From assembly GCA_028280945.1 (NCBI GenBank), contig JANQKV010000037.1, positions 62,001 to 126,000 on the forward strand: DNA of 64,000 nucleotides, in the 5' to 3' direction. The notes beneath the pieces are model-generated. The model was not told where the DNA came from. It saw only the letters and a program-made list of their open reading frames with translations, and did no database searches. The position numbers and the translations under genes are program-made. Position 1 is the stretch's first letter, and every line of letters begins with the position of its first letter. Source of the stretch: Opitutaceae bacterium. Lineage in GTDB: Bacteria > Verrucomicrobiota > Verrucomicrobiia > Opitutales > Opitutaceae. This document shows, piece after piece, positions 35,411-45,126 of the stretch.

Positions 35411-36340
35411 CTACAACCGCCCGCCAAGTTTGACCAAAAGGTCGCGGGTGGCGGCGATGCCGACCGCGGGATCCATCTCCCTGCCCTCGAACTCAATCCC
35501 GATGTAGCCAGTGAAACCGTGGTCTTTCACGATCTTCATCAAGCGGCGGAAATCCATGGTGCTTTCCTCGCCGTTCTCGTCGAAGTTCTTGGTCTTGGCG
35601 CTGACGCCCTTCGCGTACGGCATGCTCTGCGCGGTGCCGAGGTAGAAGCTGTATTCCCAGCCTTCGCGCTTGCTGCCATAGTTGGCGAAGTCGGGCAGGG
35701 TGCCGACCCGGGGATGGCCCACGAGGTCCATGAGGGCGGCCAACCAGGCGCCGTTGGACGAAAGGCCGCCGTGGGGCTCGACGAGGACACTAAGGTCATA
35801 GTCGTCTCCGATTTCACAGAGGCGACGCAGGCCGTCGGCGCAGCGGTCGAGCTGGGTGCCATAGCTTTCCGATTTTTCGGTATGGGCATTCACCCGAATC
35901 GCGTGGCAACCGAGGGTCTTGGCCGCGTCGAGCCACGGCACATGGGCTTCCACTGACTCGGTCTGTTTCTTGGGGTCGGGATCGCCGAGGCGGCCGCAAC
36001 GGTCACACATGATGAGCACGTTCTTCACGCCCTCGCCATCAGAGACGCGCTTGAGCTCGGCGGTAACCGCCGGCGAAAAACCATCCATGTAGAATTGGTT
36101 CACGTATTCGATCGCGTTGATGCCGTATTCACGCTTGGTGATTTCGGCGAAACGCATCTTGTCCTTTTTGCCGCTCCAATAGTCCTTGTTGTCCGACCAC
36201 TGGGCGAGGGAGATGTCGAACCACGTGTCGGTGTCCGCGCTTCCGGATTTATGATGGGCGGCGATAAGGGCGGGAGTGGTGATGGATGCGGCCGTGAGCC
36301 CAAGGGCTCCCCGGGTGAGAAATTGGCGACGGGTATTCAT
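35411..36340 (-). CDS. Tat-exported xylose-isomerase-like TIM barrel protein
   Basis: 309 residues with a twin-arginine signal (NTRRQFLTRGALGLTAASI). The AP-endonuclease-2/xylose-isomerase fold is shown by FDISLAQWSD, GINAIEYVNQFYM, LGCHAIRVNAHTE, LSVLVEPHGG, GTLPDFANYG and FTGYIGIEFEG; the E...D...H...E metal set is in place. Such exported 'sugar phosphate isomerase/epimerase' proteins are abundant in Verrucomicrobiota; actual substrates are rarely known. Convergent with the DUF3667-like gene (12 bp). Confidence 0.88.
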   Translation of the reverse strand: MNTRRQFLTRGALGLTAASITTPALIAAHHKSGSADTDTWFDISLAQWSDNKDYWSGKKDKMRFAEITKREYGINAIEYVNQFYMDGFSPAVTAELKRVSDGEGVKNVLIMCDRCGRLGDPDPKKQTESVEAHVPWLDAAKTLGCHAIRVNAHTEKSESYGTQLDRCADGLRRLCEIGDDYDLSVLVEPHGGLSSNGAWLAALMDLVGHPRVGTLPDFANYGSKREGWEYSFYLGTAQSMPYAKGVSAKTKNFDENGEESTMDFRRLMKIVKDHGFTGYIGIEFEGREMDPAVGIAATRDLLVKLGGRL

Positions 36341-36376
36341 GGGGTAGGGTAGATGTAGTCCAAACCGGGGGGAATT

Positions 36377-36925
36377 TCAATCAACCGGGGCCAGGAAACG
36401 GATCACGTTGTTCACGTGATCGTCGAGAGTGATGCCCAGGTGCTCGCAACCGGTGTAAATGGTGGCGCGGTCGACTTTGGCGGCGAACCCCTTGTCCTTG
36501 ATCTTCTTCTTGATCGATTTGGCCTTCATTTCGCCATACGGCACCGGGTTCATTTTCCGGTAGGCGTAGAAGATGCCGCAAAGTTCATCCGTTGCGAGCA
36601 GGGCGGCGGCCAGCGGAGAGCGGGGCAGGGTGTCGAAGCCGTTGTAGCCGTAGGCGTGTGCCTCGACGGCATGGATGAGATCGTCGGGATAACCCCATTC
36701 GGCGAACCAGCCCAGCGACGGGCGGGGATGCTCGTCGGGGTGTTGTTCGAAATCGATATCGTGAAGCAGCCCGGTGAGATACCAAAGATGCGGATCGTCG
36801 GCGTCGAGATGTTGCCCGTAGCCCTCCAGGGCGGTCGCGACCATGCGGGCATGAACGCGCTGATACTCATCTTGCACGTGGGATTCGAGGAGGCGTTGAG
36901 CTTCGGTTCGGCCGGGAAGGGGCAT
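36377..36925 (-). CDS. HD-domain phosphohydrolase
   Basis: 182 residues from ATG 36925 (MPLPGRTEAQRLLESHVQDEYQRVHARMVATALEGYGQHL). HD motif in YLTGLLHDIDFEQHP with upstream His in RVHARM, matching the YqeK-like or uncharacterised HDIG-related hydrolases; later EAHAYGYNGFDTLP and TDELCGIFYAYRK complete the fold. Substrate unknown, nucleotide or phosphate ester likely. The tail FAAKVDRATIYTGCEHLGI is a common end of this subfamily. Confidence 0.85.
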   Translation of the reverse strand: MPLPGRTEAQRLLESHVQDEYQRVHARMVATALEGYGQHLDADDPHLWYLTGLLHDIDFEQHPDEHPRPSLGWFAEWGYPDDLIHAVEAHAYGYNGFDTLPRSPLAAALLATDELCGIFYAYRKMNPVPYGEMKAKSIKKKIKDKGFAAKVDRATIYTGCEHLGITLDDHVNNVIRFLAPVD

Positions 36926-37071
36926 GGACGGGACAGTGAGAGGACACTCACCCGGAGTCGAGCAGGACGGTGCCTCCGGGGGGACTTGGTAAGTCAATTT
37001 GAAGCGGCCGCACATTGGGCCTGGGCGTGGTTGCGGTTAAGTTACCTTAAATCAGACCGATAATTCGTTGC

Positions 37072-38424
37072 ATGACTCGACTCGATTTACGTCCCCTGGT
37101 GTCCTTTTGCCTGGCAATGGCGATCACCCCACCCTTGGTCTCCAACGCGGGCGATGGGCAGGCGCCGCAAGAGGTCTTGGCCGAAATCGCCCTGCTAAAA
37201 CAGCGTCTGGGTGAGTTGGAAGCGATGGTCGCGTCCTCAATGGACGACTCCTCGGCACCGTCGACCGCCTACCGGCCGATTCCCACGGTGCCTGCACCGG
37301 CACCTGCCACCTTTGCGGCACCCGTGCCCGATCCGGTTGAGCCAGCGCGAACATTCCAGTTTTACGGCTACGTCAAGGTCGATGCATTTGCGGAGTCGAT
37401 GGATACCAACGTCGACGCGATCCCATTTTGGGTGTGTCCAGAGGGTCCCGACGGGGCGAACATGGACACGGAATTCGGGCTGACGGCCAAGGAATCGCGG
37501 TTTGGCGTGGTGCTGAATCCGATGGAGATGGCAGGCGGCCAGGTTGGTGGTCGATTCGAATTCGATTTCTACGGCAACATGGGCTTGTCCGGTCGTCACG
37601 CCTACACGCCGCGTAGCCGCCATGCCTACGTGGAGTGGACCGGCGACAATTGGTCCTTTTTGGCGGGCGAGACGTGGGAACCCTTCATCGTCACCTTCCC
37701 TCGAACGGTGAATTTCTCCGCCTACAACATGCAGGGCCAGCTTGGCCTGCGCCATACCCAAGTGCGTGCGACGCATCGGATGCGACTGGATGGGGAACGG
37801 CAGTTCACCTCACGATTCGCCATCACGGAGCCGTTGGCCGGGGTGCACGGCGCGGATCTCGATGGTGACAGTCAGGATGATGCCGCTCAAACCGGGGTGC
37901 CGTCGGTGGCCTACAATTTTGAGTATCAGGCCGAGCGACTTCGTATTGCCCTCGCGGGCTTCTATGGTCGGGAGGAGCTGGGGGAAACCTCCATCTTTGA
38001 TGCGCAAAAGCACGATGCGTGGGCCGTCATCGTGGGCGGCGAGCTCCCGCTCACAGACTCGGTTGTCCTGCGCGGCTCGACTTGGATGGGCACCAACCTC
38101 GACGGCGCCTGGGGTGGTATCGGACAAGGCATTAACCCTACGCTCGGCCGTTCGATCGATGCTTACGGCGGATGGACGCAGCTGGGATGGAGCGTAATGC
38201 CGGGCCTTTCCTGCAACGTCGGCTACAGCATCGACAACCCGGCCGACGATGACCTCAACCCCGGCCAGCGCACGTTTAACGAATCCTACCTCATTAACGG
38301 CTTCTATGCAGCCACCGAGGATCTGACGTTTGGGCTGGAATTCCTCCACCTGCGCACCGGCTATAAAAGTCAATCCACGGCGGTGGCCAATCGCCTCCAA
38401 GGATCGGTGAAGTATCAATTCTAG
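37072..38424 (+). CDS. DcaP-like outer-membrane porin
   Basis: 450 residues. Signal peptide to about residue 26, a short coiled coil (EVLAEIALLKQRLGELEAMV), a Pro/Ala linker, then a beta-barrel opening with FQFYGYVKVDAFAES and alternating aromatic strands ending in GSVKYQF with C-terminal Phe, the BAM recognition feature. The N-terminal coil plus barrel and NMDTEFGLTAKESRFGV, RHAYVEWTGDNWSFLAGETWEPF fit DcaP-type trimeric porins. Probably takes up small acidic solutes; specificity unknown. Confidence 0.85.
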   Translation: MTRLDLRPLVSFCLAMAITPPLVSNAGDGQAPQEVLAEIALLKQRLGELEAMVASSMDDSSAPSTAYRPIPTVPAPAPATFAAPVPDPVEPARTFQFYGYVKVDAFAESMDTNVDAIPFWVCPEGPDGANMDTEFGLTAKESRFGVVLNPMEMAGGQVGGRFEFDFYGNMGLSGRHAYTPRSRHAYVEWTGDNWSFLAGETWEPFIVTFPRTVNFSAYNMQGQLGLRHTQVRATHRMRLDGERQFTSRFAITEPLAGVHGADLDGDSQDDAAQTGVPSVAYNFEYQAERLRIALAGFYGREELGETSIFDAQKHDAWAVIVGGELPLTDSVVLRGSTWMGTNLDGAWGGIGQGINPTLGRSIDAYGGWTQLGWSVMPGLSCNVGYSIDNPADDDLNPGQRTFNESYLINGFYAATEDLTFGLEFLHLRTGYKSQSTAVANRLQGSVKYQF

Positions 38425-38624
38425 CAAGTGCCGGAGGAGTGGGTTGGGTGTCCGCGCGTCTGCGCGGCGCATGACCGCGGACATGGTTGCCGGCTCCGGA
38501 AAAGTCGCACCATCTCCGGCCAAAACCCCTGCAACGGGCCAGCCCATCGTCGAAGGCATTTCCCGGGGAGGCGCTTTCGACATTTACCTCGCATGACCAA
38601 TCTGGTGCTTGCCACGGTTTGCTG

Positions 38625-39163
38625 ATGATCAGTGGGCCCTCTTGTTTCGAGACCACGCGTTTAAGCATCCGTCGCCTCACCCCGGCGGATGAGGCAAAGA
38701 TGTTTGCCGTTTACAGTGATCCCGTGGGCGCGCGGTTTGTGGGTGACGGCCAGCCCATTGAGCGCAATGAGGTGCTGCCGTGGATTGAGAAGACGCAGAC
38801 CAACTACGCGATCCATGGCTACGGCATGATGGCGATCGAGTGGCGGCAGACCGGTGAGGTGATCGGCTTCATCGGCCTCGTACATCCGGGTGGGCAGCCT
38901 GAAACCGAGGTAAAGTATTCCATTGCGCGTGACTGGTGGGGGCGGGGGATCGCGTCGGAAGCCGTGCAGGGAGTTGTCGCCTACGCGCACGCAGACCATG
39001 GCCTGAACCACCTCATCGCCACGGTTGATCCCGACCATCTCGCCTCGCAGCGGGTTTTGGCCAAAGCGGGTTTTTCCCTCGATAGGGATCAGCCCAACGA
39101 CGATGGCAGTGTCACTCGCGAGATGGTGTGGTCGGCGCCGGAACCGGAGCAGTTGCGCGGGAC

Positions 39164-39167
<4 letters not shown>
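38625..39167 (+). CDS. GNAT acetyltransferase (RimJ/RimL type)
   Basis: 180 residues from ATG 38625 (MISGPSCFETTRLSIRRLTPADEAKMFAVYSDP). The GNAT core is clear: ETEVKYSIARDWWGRGIASEAVQGVVAYAHADHGLNHLIATVDPDHLASQRVLAKAGF, with RDWWGRGIA binding acetyl-CoA. RimJ/RimL-like members acetylate N-terminal amines of proteins or small amines. Overlaps the convergent glucosidase gene by 4 bp. Confidence 0.9.
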
Positions 39168-41824
<2,657 letters not shown>

Positions 41825-41877
41825 GTGGGGGCGAAGTCTAGCGAGGCTTTGGCCAAAGCGAAAGCGGTGGCGCGGGT

Positions 41878-42093
41878 TTGATTTCGGTTGTAGAAGTTGC
41901 GAATGCGACCGCGCTGGTTATCGCAATACCCATGCTTTTCTGGGGTTCCATTATCGCCGGCGCGATCTGCCTCGTCCTCTTTGCCATCTGGTGGCCGATG
42001 CGCGACTACGTGGCGATCCGCCGCAAGGATTGCTGTGGAAAGGGCTGCGGCTGCCTGTTCCCGGTGAACCTGGAGAACCAAAAAAAGGACTAA
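41878..42093 (+). CDS. Small membrane protein with Cys-rich tail
   Basis: 71 residues from a TTG, with two hydrophobic helices (ATALVIAIPMLFWGSIIAGA, ICLVLFAIWWPM) and RKDCCGKGCGCLFPVN, a four-cysteine cluster that could bind metal. The start is uncertain and I recognise no family. It lies alone between the glucosidase and the LysR gene (convergent with the latter). Confidence 0.5.
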   Translation: MISVVEVANATALVIAIPMLFWGSIIAGAICLVLFAIWWPMRDYVAIRRKDCCGKGCGCLFPVNLENQKKD

Positions 42094-42113
42094 TGCTTAG
42101 GGAAAACGAAGGT

Positions 42114-43022
42114 TCAGAGCGTAAGAACACCCCGCAGTTCCTCGCTTAGCCGCTGCGCCACTGGGCGGATTTGGGCAATGCGTGGATTCCAGGCGAGCAC
42201 CAGATCGCGGCTGAGGGAATCGAAGGTGTCATCGGCCAGTATCAGGTAGGATTTCGCCGGCAGGTCGTGCGTCGCAATCCGCGGTAACACGGCTGCGTAG
42301 TTCCCGGTTTTTACCGCCGCCAAGCTTTGGGGAAACGACTCACACAGCAGGGCAGGGCGGAACTCTTCCCCATCGCCGCTGGCGATTTCCTGCAACCGAC
42401 GGGTGAATTGTCCGTCGGATTTTTGCGTCACAAACGGCACCTCATGCCAAGCGGTCGATATCCGGCGCGAGCCGCGGCCCGAACGCAGCGCCCGCGGAAT
42501 CACCAAGACGTATTCCAGTTTGCCCAACGGTTTCGCCTTCAGCCCCTCGGTCACGGCGTTTCGGCGCATCACTCCAAAGTCGATGCGACATTCGGTCAGA
42601 CCCTGGGCGATCTGCTGCGTGCGCAGGTTGGCGGTGGCGAAACGCACGCTGTTCAAACTGCGCGGCAGTTTTCCCAAACGCGGCAGCACCAGCCACTGGA
42701 TCAAGCTGTCGCCGCCGGCGATAGTGTAGTCGACGCTTTCATTGCGGGTCTGCGACCAGAGATCCTGCAGGGACTGCAAATGCTGTCGCGCCAGCGTGGC
42801 AATGCGCACTCCGGCTGGCGTGAGCTTGAGCACCTTGCCCTGGCGGTGGGTGACCTCACAGCCGAAAAACTCCGCTAGCTCGCGCACCTGACGACTGTAT
42901 TGGCTCTGCCGCACGGGATCGCCCGGGGCGGCCGCGGCAATGCTGCCTGCCTCGTGGATTTCCACCAACACCCGCAGGCGGTCGAGCGACAAACCCCGTT
43001 CGGAGAAGAGTGATTCAAACAT
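42114..43022 (-). CDS. LysR-type regulator next to the tRNA/RNA-repair block
   Basis: 302 residues. N-terminal winged HTH LSLDRLRVLVEIHEAGSIAAAAPGDPVRQSQYSRQVRELAEFFGCEVTHRQGKVLKLTPAG is LysR-like, with an insertion-like PGDPVRQS in the recognition region where S/A-rich residues are usual; the C-terminal periplasmic-binding-like domain has DYTIAGGDSLIQWLVLPRLG and RIDFGVMRRNAV. It is divergent from the tRNA array and the RNA-repair genes and a TGCCAT-N5-ATGGCA palindrome lies 23 bp upstream of its start, so it is the best local candidate for controlling that block. The ligand is unknown. Confidence 0.85.
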   Translation of the reverse strand: MFESLFSERGLSLDRLRVLVEIHEAGSIAAAAPGDPVRQSQYSRQVRELAEFFGCEVTHRQGKVLKLTPAGVRIATLARQHLQSLQDLWSQTRNESVDYTIAGGDSLIQWLVLPRLGKLPRSLNSVRFATANLRTQQIAQGLTECRIDFGVMRRNAVTEGLKAKPLGKLEYVLVIPRALRSGRGSRRISTAWHEVPFVTQKSDGQFTRRLQEIASGDGEEFRPALLCESFPQSLAAVKTGNYAAVLPRIATHDLPAKSYLILADDTFDSLSRDLVLAWNPRIAQIRPVAQRLSEELRGVLTL

Positions 43023-43044
43023 GACTAAAGAGTCAGGTAAGCTG

Positions 43045-43061
43045 TGCCATTGGACATGGCA
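43045..43061. promoter_or_regulatory. LysR-type operator candidate
   Basis: TGCCAT-TGGAC-ATGGCA, perfect 6-bp arms, between the LysR start codon and the downstream rightward block. It contains the LysR T-N11-A arrangement. Confidence 0.6.
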
Positions 43062-43204
43062 AGAAATCGCTCAATCCGCTAGGGTTCCGGCGTATTCAAT
43101 TACTCCCGCCAATTTTTTAAGCAAATTTAGATCCTACTCTTGATCCAGCAAAACCGCCGACCGTTGTAACCGACTAATCTTCTTTTCGTCTTCTCTTAAC
43201 TGCC

Positions 43205-43357
43205 ATGATTACCAAGCGATATTTATCCAACCCGAGCCTCATAAACGAGGCGACTGAGGGTGCGACGTCGCTGTGGCAACAGACCATGGAGGCGCAGGGT
43301 AGACCTGATTTTAGTGAACCCCCTCACGTCGATTTTTATGAAAGTGGTGCCGACTAG
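43205..43357 (+). CDS. 50-residue ORF upstream of the tRNA array
   Basis: Starts MITKRYLSNPSLINEATEGA and ends PPHVDFYESGAD; acidic, no membrane helix or recognised domain. The ATG lacks a strong ribosome site. A perfect stem with six T's (43386-43416) closes the transcript 29 nt behind the stop codon, which makes a discrete short gene or a leader peptide/attenuator for the following array plausible. Confidence 0.5.
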   Translation: MITKRYLSNPSLINEATEGATSLWQQTMEAQGRPDFSEPPHVDFYESGAD

Positions 43358-43385
43358 CATCTGCGCTTAACTGCGATTCTGACTG

Positions 43386-43416
43386 CCCACTTTCCCCTCC
43401 CGGAAGTGGGTTTTTT
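43386..43416 (+). terminator. Intrinsic terminator before the tRNA array
   Basis: CCCACTT (43386-43392) pairs with AAGTGGG (43404-43410), followed by TTTTTT (43411-43416). It separates the 50-codon ORF from the array, or serves as an attenuator between them. Confidence 0.85.
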
Positions 43417-43698
43417 GTGTCTAGCGCGACCGCTTCCGGAGTTCCGAGACCCCCATCTCGGTCACTCATATTCCGTAAGCGGCTTCACCGCTGAGCCCAG
43501 TCAATCAGCCAAGGTCCACAAAATCCTGTGGGTGTCCAAACCGGCAATCGCCGAGAGGGGCGGGGTGGTTCTTTGGTTTAATTTTGGGGAACCTGGCGAG
43601 GCACGCCAGGTGTCGGTCGACAACGCATGTCGATTTTCCCGCCCACGGTGCGCACGGACAGGCGTTAAATGGTAAATCCAGCCGGGACGGGATCTCTT
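43417..43698 (+). other. Non-coding leader of the tRNA array
   Basis: No convincing gene. It holds consecutive perfect hairpins: ACCTGGCG-N5-CGCCAGGT (43591-43611) and TCGACA-N5-TGTCGA followed by TTTT (43617-43637). These could form the processed 5' leader of the array transcript or an attenuator. No sigma-54 (GG-N10-GC) promoter was recognised. Confidence 0.45.
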
Positions 43699-43776
43699 CA
43701 CCGGGTCGTCTAATGAGAACAGGACCCTGGCCTTTCAAGCCAGTGAATGCGGGTGCGAGTCCCGTCCCGGTGACCA
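43699..43776 (+). tRNA. tRNA-Glu(TTC)-like, array unit 1
   Basis: Acceptor CACCGGG/CCCGGTG, D-stem GTCT/GGAC, anticodon stem CTGGC/GCCAG with loop CTTTCAA (TTC at 34-36), T-stem GCGGG/CCCGT, discriminator A, encoded CCA. T-loop TGCGAGT has G55; D-loop AATGAGAACA lacks GG. Confidence 0.87.
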
Positions 43777-43784
43777 TTTTTAAG

Positions 43785-43858
43785 GCGTGCATGGCGTAGG
43801 AGTAACGCGGCGGTCTGCCAGTCCGCAGTCGGGGGTGCGAAGCCTCCTGCACGCACCA
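43785..43858 (+). tRNA. tRNA-Gly(GCC)-like, array unit 2
   Basis: Acceptor GCGTGCA/TGCACGC, D-stem GCGT/ACGC, anticodon loop CTGCCAG (GCC) on GCGGT/TCCGC (last pair mismatched), T-stem GGGGG/CCTCC, T-loop TGCGAAG with G55, discriminator A, encoded CCA. 74 nt. Confidence 0.83.
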
Positions 43859-43860
43859 AG

Positions 43861-43935
43861 GGAGTCGTGGTGTAACAGTAGCACAGCGGATTTTTACTCC
43901 GCCCAGCGGGGGTGCAAATCCCTCCGGCTCCACCA
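43861..43935 (+). tRNA. tRNA-Lys(TTT)-like, array unit 3
   Basis: Only 2 nt behind unit 2. Acceptor GGAGTCG/CGGCTCC, D-stem GTGT/GCAC with 7-nt loop AACAGTA (no GG), anticodon loop TTTTTAC on GCGGA/TCCGC, T-loop TGCAAAT (G55, GNRA), discriminator A, CCA. Confidence 0.88.
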
Positions 43936-43945
43936 TTTTGCGGTT

Positions 43946-43990
43946 GGCGGCGGGACGTGTCCAAGAGGAGGAGGAACACGTCCCGTCGCC
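43946..43990. repeat. Long hairpin inside the array
   Basis: 15-nt arms (43946-43960 and 43976-43990, one mismatch) around a purine-rich loop. Sits between units 3 and 4 together with the next two repeats; probably a dispersed palindromic element. Confidence 0.7.
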
Positions 43991-44007
43991 GGTTGGGTTG
44001 GAGCTCA

Positions 44008-44069
44008 TCGGGCATAAAGCCAGACCCACATGAGGAGAGCAGTTCTTGTGGGTTGGGCTTTATGCCCGA
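44008..44069. repeat. REP-like palindrome, array-internal copy
   Basis: 23-nt arms (44008-44030, 44047-44069) with two mismatches, core GGGCATAAAGCC. Same family as the perfect copy at 45252-45319 (core GGGCGTAAAGCCC), so a dispersed REP/MITE-like element has landed at both sides of array units 4-15. Confidence 0.8.
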
Positions 44070-44075
44070 CAATCT

Positions 44076-44148
44076 CCGCGTGTGGCAGACGAAGCACGAA
44101 GTGCGAAGATGGCGTAGCCTAGAGCTAAGCGAGAGGTGAATCGAGCGG
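44076..44148 (+). repeat. Dispersed repeat E, forward copy
   Basis: Begins CCGCGTGTGGCAGACGAAGC, contains CGAAGATGG and later GTGAATCGAG. The same landmarks occur in inverted orientation at 44221-44309, so the Tyr unit is sandwiched between two opposed copies. Confidence 0.6.
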
Positions 44149-44158
44149 GCGCCCTGAT

Positions 44159-44276
44159 GGGCAGCTCGGTGAACAATAGCAATTGCACTCCGCTGTAAAC
44201 GGAGCGGCCGAGAGGCCTACGAAGGTGCGAGTGACTCGTTTCACTCGGGTCTACTGACCCAGCCTGACGGCTGCCC
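44159..44276 (+). tRNA. tRNA-Tyr(GTA)-like, array unit 4, interrupted 3' part
   Basis: Anticodon arm CTCCG-CTGTAAA-CGGAG (GTA), a long class II variable arm (CGGCC-GAGA-GGCCT region) as expected for bacterial tRNA-Tyr, and a T-arm start GAAGG-TGCGAGT. The expected CCTTC strand does not follow: repeat E (44221-44309) begins here and carries three small hairpins. GGGCAGC at 44159-44165 pairs with GCTGCCC at 44270-44276 but no CCA follows. Probably a broken or rearranged tRNA. Confidence 0.5.
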
Positions 44277-44309
44277 ATCTTCGCTGCGCTTCGTCCTTCT
44301 GCGCGGACC
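44221..44309 (-). repeat. Dispersed repeat E, inverted copy in the Tyr unit
   Basis: Read on the minus strand it starts CCGCGCAGAAGGACGAAGC, then CGAAGATGG and GTGAAACGAG, the landmarks of 44076-44148. Contains mini-hairpins GAGTGA/TCACTC, GGGTC/GACCC and AGCC/GGCT. Confidence 0.6.
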
Positions 44310-44311
44310 AT

Positions 44312-44385
44312 GGGCTTGTAGCTCAACAGCAGAGCATCCGGTCGATAACCGGACGACCGCGGAGCGTCACCGCGCAAGCCTACCA
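44312..44385 (+). tRNA. tRNA-Ile(GAT)-like, array unit 5
   Basis: Acceptor GGGCTTG/CAAGCCT (one wobble), D-stem GCTC/GAGC with loop AACAGCA, anticodon stem TCCGG/CCGGA, loop TCGATAA with C33 and GAT anticodon, T-stem CGCGG/CCGCG, T-loop AGCGTCA (G55), discriminator A, CCA. Confidence 0.86.
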
Positions 44386-44394
44386 ATTTTACTT

Positions 44395-44470
44395 ATCCGG
44401 CCATGTTCCACAGCGGCGACGGAGACTCCAAACCTCAGTGTGGTGGGTGCGAGCCCCACGCCGGATGCCA
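44395..44470 (+). tRNA. tRNA-Trp(CCA)-like, array unit 6
   Basis: Perfect acceptor ATCCGGC/GCCGGAT and T-stem GTGGG/CCCAC with T-loop TGCGAGC (G55). The anticodon stem is weak (three central pairs GAG/CTC) around CTCCAAA (anticodon CCA). Discriminator G, encoded CCA. Confidence 0.7.
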
Positions 44471-44481
44471 TCTCTTTAGAC

Positions 44482-44557
44482 GAACGTCTGGTGAAGCAAG
44501 TGCTCACGCCCGGTCGAAACCCGGGAGAACCCGGCGCGATACCGGGGGCGTTCACCA
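44482..44557 (+). tRNA. tRNA-Phe(GAA)-like, array unit 7
   Basis: Acceptor GAACGTC/GGCGTTC, D-stem GTGA/TCAC with loop AGCAAGTGC, anticodon stem CCCGG/CCGGG with loop TCGAAAC (C33, GAA), T-stem CCCGG/CCGGG with loop CGCGATA (G55, GNRA), discriminator A, CCA. Confidence 0.87.
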
Positions 44558-44568
44558 ATTTCATTTTT

Positions 44569-44639
44569 TGCAGGGAGCCAAGCGGCCGAGGCGTCTCATA
44601 AGCGACCTCTCCCGGGGGCAGTTCCCGGCCCTGCATCCA
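44569..44639 (+). tRNA. tRNA-Met(CAT)-like, array unit 8
   Basis: Acceptor TGCAGGG/CCCTGCA, D-stem GCC/GGC, anticodon loop CTCATAA (CAT) on an imperfect stem GGCGT/GCGAC, T-stem CCGGG/CCCGG, T-loop GGCAGTT (G55), discriminator T, CCA. 71 nt. A CAT anticodon could also belong to a lysidine-modified Ile2 tRNA. Confidence 0.75.
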
Positions 44640-44645
44640 GTTTAT

Positions 44646-44719
44646 CGGTCTGAGGTGTTACAGTAGCATCTTCCGTCTGGGGCGGAAGGGCCTCGGTGCG
44701 ACTCCGAGCAGACCGACCA
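44646..44719 (+). tRNA. tRNA-Pro(TGG)-like, array unit 9
   Basis: Acceptor CGGTCTG/CAGACCG, D-loop TACAGTA (no GG), anticodon stem TTCCG/CGGAA with loop TCTGGGG (C33, TGG), T-stem CTCGG/CCGAG with loop TGCGACT (G55, GNRA), discriminator A, CCA. Confidence 0.88.
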
Positions 44720-44724
44720 GTTTT

Positions 44725-44801
44725 CAGGTGCGTAGCTCAATGAGACAGAGCATCGCGTTGTGACCGCGAGGATTCCGGGGCGGAGCCGGGCCACCTGACC
44801 A
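44725..44801 (+). tRNA. tRNA-His(GTG)-like, array unit 10
   Basis: Acceptor CAGGTGC/CCACCTG (last pair C-C), D-stem GCTC/GAGC, anticodon stem TCGCG/CGCGA with loop TTGTGAC (GTG), T-stem TCCGG/CCGGG, T-loop GGCGGAG (G55), A73, CCA. The base before position 1 is T and could pair with A73, in the place of the G-1:C73 identity pair of normal tRNA-His. Confidence 0.84.
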
Positions 44802-44806
44802 GTTTT

Positions 44807-44881
44807 TGTGGAGTAGTGTCAAAGGAGCACGACGGCTTGTTACGCCGCGCAGTGGTGGTGCAAGTCCACCCTCCACAGCCA
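44807..44881 (+). tRNA. tRNA-Asn(GTT)-like, array unit 11
   Basis: Acceptor TGTGGAG/CTCCACA, D-stem GTGT/GCAC, anticodon loop TTGTTAC (GTT) on ACGGC/GCCGC, T-stem GGTGG/CCACC with loop TGCAAGT (G55, GNRA), discriminator G, CCA. Confidence 0.87.
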
Positions 44882-44888
44882 GTTTAGA

Positions 44889-44962
44889 AGTCCCCTGGTG
44901 TAAAGTATCACACACGCCTTTGAAGCGTTGAGATCACAGTGCGAGTCTGTGGGGGACTGCCA
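44889..44962 (+). tRNA. tRNA-Gln(TTG)-like, array unit 12
   Basis: Acceptor AGTCCCC/GGGGACT, anticodon loop CTTTGAA (TTG) on CACGC/GCGTT (outer pair mismatched), T-stem CACAG/CTGTG with loop TGCGAGT (G55, GNRA), discriminator G, CCA. Confidence 0.86.
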
Positions 44963-44968
44963 GTTTTG

Positions 44969-45044
44969 GGCACCGTGGCGCAATCCTTAGCGCAGCTCCC
45001 TCGTAAGGAGAAGGTCGCTGGTGAAAACCCAGTCGGTGCCTCCA
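44969..45044 (+). tRNA. tRNA-Thr(CGT)-like, array unit 13
   Basis: Acceptor GGCACCG/CGGTGCC, D-stem GCGC/GCGC with loop AATCCTTA, anticodon loop CTCGTAA (CGT) on GCTCC/GGAGA, T-stem GCTGG/CCAGT with loop TGAAAAC (G55, GAAA), discriminator T, CCA. Confidence 0.87.
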
Positions 45045-45047
45045 TTT

Positions 45048-45123
45048 CTCCGAGTGCCTCGAAAAGAAAGGGCACCGTCTTCTAAACGGTGTCATGCAGG
45101 TGCGACCCCTGCCTCGGAGACCA
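45048..45123 (+). tRNA. tRNA-Arg(TCT)-like, array unit 14
   Basis: Acceptor CTCCGAG/CTCGGAG, anticodon stem ACCGT/ACGGT with loop CTTCTAA (TCT), T-stem GCAGG/CCTGC with loop TGCGACC (G55, GNRA), D-loop A-rich without GG, discriminator A, CCA. Confidence 0.88.
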
Positions 45124-45126
45124 TTT

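Noticed and set aside
43636..43692. A sixteenth tRNA-like unit just before unit 1
   Set aside because: TCCCG pairs with a downstream CGGGA but no D, anticodon or T arms can be drawn.
43023..43698. Sigma-54/RtcR-type promoter upstream of the array
   Set aside because: RtcR often controls rtcB, but I find no GG-N10-GC element here and no RtcR gene in the window.
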